Assembly: GCA_013365365.1 (NCBI GenBank)
Contig: JABVXU010000005.1
Location: 434,001-498,000 of the forward strand
From: Cruorifilaria tuberocauda
Taxonomy: Eukaryota; Nematoda; Chromadorea; Rhabditida; Onchocercidae
Length of the DNA: 64,000 bases
Direction: 5' to 3'
This document shows positions 53,201-64,000 of the stretch, piece after piece. The notes beneath the pieces are model-generated. The model saw only the letters and a program-made list of their open reading frames with translations, made no database searches and was not told the origin of the DNA. Numbering within the stretch: the stretch's first letter is position 1; each line of letters begins with the position of its first letter. The position numbers and the translations under genes are program-made.

Positions 53201-56200
53201 AAACAATTGACAAAAGTAAGTCAAAGTAAGTAATACTATCGTATAAAACATACGATAATCATTTAAAGTTTTTTCAGTATTACTTTTGATCAAACTTATA
53301 ACTGCAAACTGTATTCTTCGAAATCGAAAGCAACATAACCAGGATGACATATGTCTAATCGAATTTTCAATATTTTCCTTACTTAAACGCAGTATCTGAA
53401 ATACTAAATTGATGCGAAAAATTTAGATTTTTAGTGGAATAATAATTGCAACATGAAACATCGAAAATTCAACTCCAAAATCTATCGAATTTTCCGGAAT
53501 TAATTCTGAAATTTACTTCATACCTTATCGAATTCAGCAAATTTTCCATGTCGGAAGAATGCTTTTGTAAGGCCAAGTTTGTAATCTTTCTCTTCCAAAC
53601 CAAATACTCGAAATAAGCACTGAAATTGTTTCAGAAATCAAGCTCCTTCTAAAAGTTATTTAAGGAATGATTTTAAAAAAAATGCATTAATTAGTAAATT
53701 TTCACGTCAGAACTAACCTTGCAAAATAATTGAGCATCAAGCGTTGCAAGCCTGCTTGGTAGATATTTTTGATACATATTGTATAATGATAGGTATGATA
53801 TTCTGTAGTACACAGACATGTTATGTAATTATTTAAGGAAGCTGGCAATGATAACCTTTGACATTTCATTTCAACACTTGAACGAAACAATAAATATTTT
53901 GCTGTGATGTTCATTTATAATGCCTGTGACTCTCTATATGATACAGGAAAAAAACAAAACATGATTATCTATTCTAGGTGAGAGATAAGATAAGAGATTT
54001 TCCTTATTGTTAAAACAGCATTTAATGGACGTGGATATTGGAAAGTATCAAGAGTTAACCTTGATGGAAATCCCCGCTGCATAACTCTCAGTGCGCTAGA
54101 CATTCCAGCGCACTTCAGTTGTGCTAAGATCTGTGCACCATCAAACTGATTAGGTTTCATTTCTGAATTCGGCTTGATACATCGTACAAAGTGGGTTCCC
54201 TTGAATAGGTAAGGTTCATAAAGTTTCCACCAGCAATCTTTTTGATAAAAGAAGATGTTTCGAGAACAATATTAGGCATAGTCGTTTTTCTTTTATTTCA
54301 AAATTTCACCTTATTGCAAAGTAATGACAGAATAATAAAAAATTTTCAACAAAAATTAAGTTTGAACACTTACTGTTCTACGTAGTTTCTCAAGCAAAAT
54401 ATTAAGTTGTGAACGAAATTTACTTCCGACTGACGCATTTACCAGTTTTCTACTAGCATCTTTTCTTTCAATCTTTGAAAATTCGCTGTCAGTAAATAGC
54501 TTACAAATTAAGCTTTTCCTTAAAATATTTGATAAATGTTTATTCTGATTTTTAAAAAATAGAATTTTTGATAGTTTGAAATAGTTAACAATTGATTAAA
54601 ATTACTCCAGGTTTATAATAATTGTGAGTGACAAACCTGCTCTGTTGCATAAGATATTGAAGTGATGCATGTAAAGTATCATTATTTTTATCAAGAAACT
54701 GTGAAGTATTGTAGCAAATGTCGCCCGCATAATGGCAAATGATAAAACCTTCATCGTCACGCAGTGTACGATGACAACGTGAGGATCGTGGTACCTGTGT
54801 AGTAGTAATATCTGATAGTCCTGCATGCTACTACATTCTTAGTTGTTGGAATTTCCTTATTATATCATTTAATGCTTAATTAGTTTTCATCTATCATTAT
54901 GTATCAAAGTTCAAGTAAAAGATTTCTTACTATACTTTATCCTACTCTTAAATGAATAAATGAGTTGATTTCAAGTAAAAATAAATAATAATTTCTTGTG
55001 ATGGCATGCTAAAGTATGTTTGTCATTCGAGATGATCTCTTAGATTTCAGATTTGATTGTAGTAGCTTAACTAGTAAGTAAATTATTGATCGATATGATC
55101 GGTGCCTTCCCTAGATTTGCATCTATGATTCCGGCCACAATAATAATCAATAATCGTCTTTCTGATAAAATCATTTGTTCATTTTTGTTTTGAAATATCA
55201 ATTACTTGACTTTTTTGTTTTAAAATTAATTCGTATCGAATTTCTGAATTGTTATGCACAGCAAAAATTTCCAACAATTAAAACTAACCATTAAGCAAGG
55301 ATGACAAATATGTGTCTCATGTACTGTTCGCGTGAAATGTTGCGTGGAAGATTGTGGTAAACGTGATTCATTGTCCAGCAGTTCGAAGATCCCATAAAAC
55401 TTTTGTTCAAATAATTCTACAATATGTACCCTTTTGAAAAAAGTATAGGAGAGATAAGTACTGCTTATCCAGAATTAGTTGAATTCATCTGCGATTTGTT
55501 TCTCAATGGTATTATTATATCTAGAACATTATTAAAACGTCAGTCATCATGACAATTATTTTATTCCTTCTTGAAATCTATTCCAGTACTCCTCAACATC
55601 ATTCCATAAAATAATCATTAAGAATAAGCTTGACGAACCAATGCAATTTTTGTTATCACTGAATTCGATTGTATCATAATGCAATTCCTCTTTACAATAC
55701 AAATTTTGTTCATTCATCAAAATTCGTTCATTGAAAAAATTTTGCAACTTTTCATTGCAATAATTTATGCAAAATTGCTCATAAGAATTTACATCCAATG
55801 CTTCTGAAATATTTCAAAGATTTTTTGAAAGAATTATATCTCATTCTTTTTATCACTTAATACTATTTTACTTTTTATAAAGTATTAACAAATTGATAGA
55901 AATTTTGGATGATTATCAACACTTCACTACTTCAGTATACGTTTCACTATAAAACCAAACAAAGGATATCAATTTTAGATTTGGAAGAGAAATGATAGTA
56001 CTGATAGTTGTAAAAGTACCGAAACCAGCTGTGTCTAATACGCCAATTGAAAAGGCACTTTGATCAGATGGCATGCATTCTGTGATTCGATCAACGATTG
56101 CAGTAAATAAACGGCTATAGATAGCTTTAGCGAGAGCATCACGTGTTGCACGTGCCTCATTAGCACGCAGCGGTACGCTATAATGCAAAATACAGTAAGT

Positions 56201-59200
56201 GTAATTCTAGCATGCATGGATTGCATCTTAATCTATTCTGTGTACAAATAAGCTTAAATAAGACATTGTCAGGATAGATGGCAACTTTAACGACGCAATG
56301 AATGATCTTTTCATATCTAACAACAAAGTAAATAAAATGACAAAGTTAAAGTAAACCTATCGAACAATTAGGTTATTTCGAAAAAAAAATTAAATTCTAA
56401 CAATTAGGTTATTTCGAAAAAAAATTAAATGGATATTAGAAATATTCGTAGAGGTTATATGTCATCATGAGGTCTCTGAAACTGAGATTGGAAATCAAAT
56501 TTTTATTAAAACCTTGTCAATTAAGGTCCTTATCAGATGGCTATCATTTAATCTATAATGCTATATAAGCTGAATTATTTATAATTAGAAAATATAGGTA
56601 AGTAGCGTAGTATTGTCGAAAAAACTGCAATTGTAAGAAGTGTTAGAAGGCACTAAGGTCATCAGAGGCAAATGACAGAAAAGTTTTAAGCTGGAAATAA
56701 TCAATTTTGATCATAAGTACTAACGAATAAAGTGTCCCCTTTGTGCCACCTCTAGTTGGTTGGATCAGTCGACTCACTAAATGCTTTCTCAAATCGGTTA
56801 CTTCAATGCCAAGTAATTCTGCTGTACTAATCAAGTACGTTTTGCTTTCTTCTTCAACATCGCAACCATCTGTAAATGAACTTTTATCCCATTTATTCAA
56901 CCTTTTCAATTGTCTTCGAAGTTAAATTCATTTGTTGAGTCTAATTAATTATCTTTATGAAATAAATGCATTCTGATCTTCTCACTTAAACTTAATTCAA
57001 TTGAATTTTAATTAATCTGTGTTTCATGTAGCAATAAAATATAAATATATTAAAATCTTAATTTAAGAGTGCTCTAACAAAGAAATGCCAGCTATTTTTG
57101 ATAACTAACTCACAATTTAGGTCCAAATTTGAAGCTTAATTGAATCTAAAATTAAGCTTCAGTCAATTTTATTTTAATGATTTAATATATAAATCGTTAT
57201 AGAAAAAATAAGAATGAAATTCTTTAGCACAATTGAAACTCTATCTATGAATGATTAGCTCCTTCTTGTAAATATAAATTTATATAGCACAATATTATTA
57301 TTTAATAAACCTTGTAGCTAAAGATTACTTTTGAAGCCAACTGTTTCATCAAAAAATTCGATATTTCCAAGATGTAAAATTGCAGCTACTATTTCGAGCA
57401 CTGTATCTCGAATATCTGCTGATACACCGATACGATTGAATGCATCCAACAATTTTTGAAAGTCATTATAGTCATCGATTAATTCGTCTTGGATATCATC
57501 CTCAAACATCATTTTTAAAGGAGGAAAAATCAGGAAATCGTCGAAAATAACTTTCAATCATAATTTAAACAATCACATATATTGTTTTTGGTTTAAATAA
57601 GAATGATATAAGAATTGAGTATAATGAGATTAATTGCTTCTCACCAAATGATGCTTATTTCTTCCCCGTATTACTTTAATCGAATTTTCTTCTTTCAAGA
57701 AGAATTGCATGCATCCTTTATTAAGATACTGAAACGTTATATTTTGTTGAAATATACAGATTGAAATTTTGAAAAGATTAATTATATAAAAAACTGAAAT
57801 CGAATAACCAGAACAGTTCGAAATTACCAACATTGAAATTTTCCAGTTTATTCAATTTCAATTTGTTTGCCATTTGATCGTTGGTACCAGCAATCAATTG
57901 ATAAAATATATGATAATTCCTTTCGCTTGCATTCTGTCCGCAAAGACGTGAACGCTCCAGTAAATAGTGAGATACGAAACCGCCGACAATAATACCCTGG
58001 AAAAGATATGTGACAAACATACAATCAAAAATGTTGTACAGAAAAGAAAATATTTTCCTTCATTAATTTAAATGAAATGCGAAAGTTACAGGTCAGAACT
58101 CAGAAACATATAATAAAAGTTTACTTAATCTCTCTTATAAAGAATTCGTTTTACTAGTTTGCTTTAATAAAATTTTGAAACCTATCAAACTGTTTGATTT
58201 TAAGTGCTTCAAAAATCCCAAGTATTCGTGAAATCTCGACTTTCTCCCTTCCTCTATATCCTGATAAGTACTCTTTATCCAGAATCAGTTGAATTCAGTA
58301 CTCATCTTCTATATTTTTTAAAAATATTTCAAATTCTACAAAAGTTTTCTCTCCATTTCTCAATGCATAACTTTGAAATACTTCATTAAATACTAGCTAA
58401 ATTGCTAGGTCGTAAATCACTCTCTAACCTCATCATTGAAATGCATTTCAATAAATTTGCCAAATCGACTGCTATTATTGTTGCATGCTGTTTTTGCATT
58501 TCCAAATGATTCCAGAATTGTACTTACTGAATTTTGAGTAATTAGAGGTATGTTAAATTTTACTTTAAAGAATCTAAATAAATGTAATTGCACTTAAAAA
58601 TCAATTTTGTATCAATTTTGATATCATTATAATCTAAACGATTTCGAATAATTCGCTGATTAGTAGGTTTTATTTCTTTCATTTAATTATATATAAAAAG
58701 TATAAGGAAATAAGTAGTGTGAATCGATGACTTATGCAAACTACCGCTTAACTTTTTTATTAAAATATTTTTCAATAAATTTTCTAAGATCTTCAAAGGT
58801 GATGCACTATCGACTGGCTGCTATGCAAAAAATCGGTATAGTACAGTGATGAAATTATCTCATTAGAATTTCAATTCAAATACTTGCTTTCCAGAATGCG
58901 TTGCTCAATTGTTCCTACGAGATGACCCCATGATTCACATAAAAACCGGATTATATGCTTTTGAGATTCCGTCTTACCGGCTCCAGATTCTCCCGATATT
59001 ATAATTGATTGAGATTCATGACTGCGTATCATATCCCGATAAGCTTTATCAGCTTAAAATAATTGCATTTTTCGTATTGCTATATTTAAACTTGAGCCAA
59101 AACAATCCCTCACAATTCGGATTATATCATTTTGAATTTCATTTGTCCAATTATCGCTGAACTTTTGATTTGCATAATAAAAACTGCTTAACGAGGAATA

Positions 59201-60108
59201 CCGAGAGCAAATATGTGCGGAGGCAAGATTCCCAATGACTGTCCTTTATACTTTTGTACCGTATTGACATCATATAAACCAGAAATTTGCTCGTATGGAT
59301 TGATTGCGATGAGTATATTGGCCACGTAACTCTAAGCGTTTTCACTTGAGTTATTTAAAAAAAAATGAAAGTAACTTTTACTTTGAAACAATATTCCAAT
59401 TACTCTCTTAAAGGAGTATTTTTGTTTGTAACATTTCTCTTCGGAAACATGCCCAAGTAAACTAGTTAAAATAAGGTTGACTTCGATTTTCTACTTTTTC
59501 AGTAAACAGAAAATAACAATTTGGAGTTCATGGATTTTGAAGACTAAGAACGAAATTTGATAATAAAACTCACGTAAAATTGTTTGCGATTATAACGTAA
59601 ACGACAGTTGTTCAGAAGAGAAGCATCGTTTAGGTGAATTAATGAACCTGAAAATTATTTTACATTCAATTATCACTTCCGCATTTTTTGTCAGATTCAG
59701 TTTCAAATGTTTTGAACTGCTGTATTTTGGTTCAACCACTGAAGATACATGCAATCATTGAAGAGTAAAATTTAAACAAAAAAGTGCCGTTTGATTAATG
59801 ATAAACATTTTTACAGTTATCATCAACATCTCGATTGATCTCTTCCCCAGCAGGAAAAATATTATCGTAAAAAGCTTCGAACTGAAACAATTACTTTGAT
59901 TAAAGTTAGATTGTTTCCAAAAATAACACTACTAATTTACTTAAACCTTAGCTCTTTTCTCAATTCTAACCAATATCCATACCGTTTCTACTTCGTTGTA
60001 TCGTTGTAGCGTCAAACATTCGGAACTGATATCAATAATTTTACATAAAATGAATCCATCCTTATCATCAGGTACCCAAACAAGCATATTCACTTCTCCC
60101 GTTTCCAT
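50266..60108 (-). CDS. class VI unconventional myosin heavy chain
   Basis: Twenty-eight minus-strand exons give 1121 residues: 59983-60108, 59815-59881, 59574-59647, 59202-59331, 58884-59052, 58429-58522, 57832-57996, 57645-57728, 57329-57500, 56725-56869, 56020-56177, 55639-55803, 55289-55416, 54637-54794, 54374-54518, 54060-54199, 53718-53802, 53524-53619, 53284-53395, 53093-53159, 52781-52934, 52528-52613, 52259-52354, 51788-51858, 51422-51556, 51079-51162, 50617-50727, 50266-50414. P-loop GESGAGKT is at 153-160, switch I NNNSSRF at 203-209, the TEDS-site Thr at 406, switch II DTAGFE at 457-462 (usual DIAGFE), and actin-binding RCIKPN follows. The class VI converter insert and one IQ motif (about 805-826) remain. 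The tail keeps the three-helix part, the DLSKWHY segment and the cargo-binding domain ([15 protein letters not shown]), but the long charged helix is absent. Myosin VI is the minus-end-directed actin motor of endocytosis and, in worms, spermatogenesis (known). Exon 57329-57500 has a weak acceptor. Confidence 0.93.
55453..55487. repeat. dispersed intronic repeat, copy 1
   Basis: A 35-base sequence beginning GATAAGTACTGCTTATC (near-palindromic) recurs with three differences at 58263-58297, in a different intron of the same myosin gene. Confidence 0.75.
56363..56430. repeat. tandem duplication with 36-base spacing in a myosin VI intron
   Basis: AACAATTAGGTTATTTCG followed by an A-run and TTAAAT occurs at 56363-56395 and again at 56399-56430. 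This is an intronic slippage-type repeat. Confidence 0.85.
58263..58297. repeat. dispersed intronic repeat, copy 2
   Basis: Partner of 55453-55487, with 32 of 35 bases identical. The copies lie about 2.8 kb apart in the same orientation. Confidence 0.75.
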
Positions 60109-61724
60109 CAAGTTTAATTAGTATTATACTAAAACGTAAGTTTTAATTCAAACTATGTCGCGTAACTGAACCTGTTTAAATTATCATTACATTTATGAAA
60201 TTTTAATTTTCTATTCTATCGGTATAAACCAACGATTGAAAGTAGCTTATTGATGACAAATGGCTCTTTTAAAAATAAAACACGTCTTTCACAACTTATC
60301 TCCTTAAATTTATAAATTATACTCTTAAAAAAGATAATCTAGCGCACACAGCCACACGCCACTAAAAGTAATAATAGCAAATGATATTTTTGAGATGAAA
60401 AAGCTGTTTTTATAACAGGTAAAGCAGTATTTAAATTAAATTTCATATCATTCTACATCAGCCAGACTTAGAATAACTTTATGGTAAAAAAAGCGAAATT
60501 ATGTAGAATTCTAATAAGTTAGTTAAAAGAAAATAATTGATTCATTGATTGATAATTGCTCATTCATTCGAAATATTATTAATCATCTATTTATCATCTA
60601 TTAAACTTAATAATTTTACTTCCAAAACATTTCATCATGATGCTCTTCAAATAATAAAAAATGAAATAATAGAATATATTTCAGGAAAAAATAAGGTAAA
60701 ATTATCGACAGCTCAAAGTAGAACAGTTTGAAAGCTATACCTCGATTAAGATAAGTATAATTTCATCGTGGAATGTTTCACGCCATCAATGATAAATGAA
60801 TTCGTGTTGACAAGGTATTTCAATAAAATTGTTTAGTTTCATGCTTTTTCACTGCATTATATGAAAAGTTCTTAGACAAAAAAACAGAGAACATTCCTTT
60901 CTTTTCAAGCATCCAACTTTCATATTATTTAATAATTCTCATATACCTTTTCATCCTTGTTTTTCTACTATACGATTTCAGTAGTCTCAAAATTTGGATC
61001 GCAAAAATTAATTCATTTCCTAAAAAATTGAAAGTGATTCTATGTTTGTTGGAAGAATCCTGTAAATATTACTCGACTCGATTCAAATTCCTGGATAGTA
61101 AAAGCTCAATAATTCTTTAAGCTCTTTTATTCTTATGTTGCTTATCCATTAAGTCTTTTCAATTAATTTCAGTATATAAAAAGGTTTATTAATTCAAAAA
61201 GAGAATGTGTAACAACTACATACACAATACTAAAATTGGTGAGTAAACGAATATTAAAACCATAGGGCAGATATTCAAATTTATATGAAGCAAAACTAAT
61301 CATTTATAAATCATGATACATTAAAAAAAAGATTAATTCACTTCGTCTCTATATTGTGGAATAAATTGGAGCTTCGTCTTGTCCCGCTTCCATTAATATG
61401 ATCATTTCCTTTTTCTTATCCCAACGAAATATAAGCCAGCATCAAGAAATGATTCAAAAAAATGAGCATAATTAACAAGTGGATGTTCCGATATTTTGCT
61501 ATTATATTACCAAACTACCAAGAAATGATAAATGCAATCTTCCTATTTATCAAAAAAATCATTGATGATAAATTTTAAATCAAATTAATCTAAAACATAT
61601 TAGGAATGAAAAATTCATTTCATCTACATAATGACATATACTACAAATATAAAATACGTTTCCTAACGAATAACATTGATACCACCACAGTCGCCGGATG
61701 TTTTCTTAAATCAATCATCAGCGT
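60109..61724. other. intergenic region upstream of myosin VI
   Basis: No supported gene. A possible acceptor (ACGTTTTAG on the minus strand, AG at 60129-60130) lies about 21 bases before the myosin start and could be a spliced-leader site or close a 5' untranslated intron. Small frames at 60549-60731 and 61606-61797 on the plus strand show no coding character; the latter overlaps the NDUFA11-like terminal exon antisense. Confidence 0.45.
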
Positions 61725-64000
61725 TCACCATCTCTTGGTCGGTATTTCTTCTTCACCACCTTTCCATTTCAGTTTCCATATTAATGGTCCACCATAAAAG
61801 CTTGCAGACTTGCGGTGTATAACTCTGTTTTGCAAACCCCACTCTGATACTCTCATATATTGCCATAATATACCAGTAATGTATGCACAAAAGCCCAATG
61901 AAAATCCAGCAAGGAAGTTGTCTCCTGAAACGATATAAATTTAATCGAAATTATAAAACCAATAAAATATGTTTAAAAAATCACAGAGAAAACGAAAAAT
62001 ATTAATTTTACAAACAAGGCACATCTACAAAATGTCATGATATAGATCTTGCATAGTTGCGATGCAGCTAGATTCGAACAAAACCGAGATTTTAAAATAA
62101 ATGCATGAATAGATCTATTGAAGCCCTGATTTAAGAATATGTATTTCCCAAAGAGCGTTTATTTAAAAGAATTTCAGATGTTCAAAAACAGCAGTTTTTA
62201 TTTTTCAACTGCTCCTCTTAGAAGTAGCTTATTTGATATGTAAGCGGAAATTTTTCCTTGAATTTCAGACATAAAAGATGAGATAATCGAGCAAATCTTG
62301 TAAGAAGTTGAAAGAAACACCATTTATTTAAAAATATAAATAGCTAAAACTTGAATTGTAATTACTTACTTATGGTGGCAAATACGATCCCTGCTGCAGT
62401 AGATGCATAAATATGGTTCATGAAATCGTCTCTATGTCTGATCATTGATGCACCGCTCAATGTCATACCCCATGTGAAGGCCAGTGTAGCTGAAGTGCAA
62501 CCGTTTTTAAAAAACTAAAGATAAAATTCGAAAAACAAAAGATTATCAATCAAATGAATCTTGAAAAGTTCAGATATTTTAGTTTTTTTTTGCGGGTGAA
62601 ATTAAAACCAGATCCTAGATAGTTAAGCCGCTGAAAGCATCATGTTCCGATAATGGACTACGCTTGAAATATGATTGATCACCTGAATCACAATAATTTT
62701 TCCGCTCTTCAGCCACCTCTGCGAAGGACAGTGATGGATAGATTTCACCAAAAATTAAACTTTCCCAAAATTGAACAAAAATGTAATATTATTCGCAAAA
62801 AAACTCTCAAAAAGTTAGAAAAGAATAGAATGCTAGAGAACCTGGAGTCGGCAACAGTTTAAAATATGTCCTCATTATTGACATCGGCGTGACTGGCACA
62901 GGAAGTACATTGTGACCTCGAATATGTAAACCAGTGTAGGGAATTACTGAAAAGAGCAACACGCATCACGACAACGCTACATTTAAACTATCATTTATCT
63001 GCATTGTTTTAAAGCACGCTCTTTATTCATTCATTCATTTATTCATTTATACCCTGACTTTTATAGAAGATGCAGGTAAATGATTTCTAAACCGCAATAA
63101 AAATGTTTACGAACATCAAGATAGTTAAAAAAAATACTTACAAATGAAAGCCGTATACTGTACACACGCCAATCCTTTTATTAAAGGATCTTCGTTGAGT
63201 GGAGAATTGAAAAATCGTAACGGTTTTGGCACCCACCACGGTGTTTGAGGTCTAGCCTAAATAGAAAATTTTCTTCCATACATAAAAATGCGATGCACCA
63301 TTATGATCGTTCTAAAAAATTATCTTGAACTGCATGTCCTCCATTATTCTTTTCCAGTTGGCTTCACAATTTTTTAAGCAAAAATTATCTTTAATTCTCT
63401 AAAAATTTAACTCTAAAAATTATCTTTAAGCAAAAATAATACAATTATATGGAGAAAATTTGCAAACGATATACTTATAAGAAATTCAACATTTTTCATT
63501 AAATGACTTGCCAGATATTCATGATAATTGTTGTTGGCGCGCATTACTTTCAAGCCCTGATAATGAGGCCATGGTCCTTCAGTTAACTCATATTTTGCAG
63601 CGATATCCTTGTACTGCGTGGAGTTTTTGTACAGCTGAATGATAAGAAATGAATGAAGCAAAAATATGATGTTGCAAAACAATTTATAATTTTAAACACT
63701 TAAAAAATATTTTATATATTATGTAACAATTCCAAAGGAAGCTCGATAACGACTACTGCTCACTTTTCTCTCATATAGATACTCAGATTGAGTATTACAT
63801 TGTTAAATACTTATAATGATGTAAAAATTTGATACATTCTCATTTCGTACGTATTATCATCGCGCAATCACACTGGAAGTCTTTTTTCCTTAACTCTTAT
63901 CAATAATTCGAGCTCATTCCAAAATATTTTGAATGACAACTATTTTTGATAATGTGCAATAACCTACTTTATTCATAAACTCTTCATAATTCCCTGGTTG
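61725..64000 (-). CDS. probable mitochondrial complex I subunit, NDUFA11-like (Tim17-type fold), 5' end outside window
   Basis: Six minus-strand exons, 63968-64000 (runs off the edge), 63548-63634, 63142-63256, 62842-62946, 62370-62489 and 61725-61924, give 219 residues in frame before the TGA. The C-terminal two thirds contain four hydrophobic helices with small-residue motifs (LAFTWGMTLSGASMIRHRDD, YASTAAGIVFATI, FLAGFSLGFCAYITGILW), resembling the NDUFA11/B14.7 family of the Tim17/22/23 superfamily, which anchors in the inner mitochondrial membrane. The N-part is a soluble extension (NYEEFMNK, YELTEGPWPHYQG, TPWWVPKPLRFFNSP) not present in the vertebrate protein as I remember it. The acceptor at 62490-62491 (CACTTCAG) was preferred over one further upstream because only it keeps the phase. 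Family assignment is moderate; another complex I or import-related four-helix protein is possible. Confidence 0.6.

Noticed and set aside
62490..62515. Upstream acceptor giving FFKNGCTSATL in the NDUFA11-like gene
   Set aside because: It breaks the phase with the preceding exon. The acceptor CACTTCAG at 62490-62497 keeps the frame.
62630..62775. Possible alternative 3' exon on the minus strand (EVAEERKNYCDSG...)
   Set aside because: It has an acceptor and is in frame with the preceding exon, but composition and lack of family similarity make it weaker than the model that keeps the four-helix core.
25178..64000. Operon of the four minus-strand genes
   Set aside because: Intergenic gaps of about 1.4 to 6 kb are far larger than the roughly 100-base spacing of nematode operons.
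1..64000. tRNA, rRNA, CRISPR or integrated viral/transposon sequence
   Set aside because: No cloverleaf with a T-loop box, no rRNA core sequence, no spaced repeat array and no transposase, integrase or reverse-transcriptase motif was recognised by eye; short elements could still be missed.

Overview
The window reads as nuclear DNA of a parasitic nematode, most likely a filarial worm (Brugia/Wuchereria/Onchocerca/Loa type). The sequence is very AT-rich, genes are broken into many small exons by introns of about 100 to 900 bases, acceptors are of the TTTCAG type, and one gene belongs to the patched-related family that is expanded in nematodes. Every exon given here was read by hand; in each gene the exon phases were checked to add up, so most splice sites rest on frame continuity plus similarity to known families remembered from training, not on a database search.

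Layout, left to right: an apparently gene-free stretch (1-1854); a CHMP4/VPS-32 ESCRT-III gene on the minus strand (1855-3161); a head-to-head partner, a PLEKHM1-like protein with an N-terminal RUN domain and a C-terminal Rubicon-homology zinc domain, on the plus strand (4114-9671); an intergenic region holding one GC-rich possible coding exon on the minus strand (12826-13051); a Melted/VEPH1 gene with a C-terminal PH domain on the plus strand (14792-24673); tail-to-tail with it a patched-related sterol-sensing-domain protein on the minus strand (25178-33161), whose start codon was not found and which carries a one-base frameshift; about 6 kb without a recognisable gene; a 27-exon minus-strand gene for a 1222-residue protein I could not assign, ending in a CCHC zinc knuckle (39197-48687); a class VI myosin on the minus strand (50266-60108); and the 3' part of a probable complex I NDUFA11-like subunit on the minus strand (61725 to the window edge).

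The first two genes both act on endosomes and lysosomes and share a roughly 950-base divergent upstream region. The other neighbours have no obvious shared pathway, and the 1.4-6 kb gaps between same-strand genes argue against an operon. The most noteworthy points are a near-perfect tandem duplication of a small 5' exon in the unassigned gene, a myosin VI with no room for the usual single alpha-helix tail segment, the frameshift in the patched-related gene, and the large unassigned zinc-knuckle protein. I saw no rRNA, tRNA, CRISPR, transposon or viral signature.
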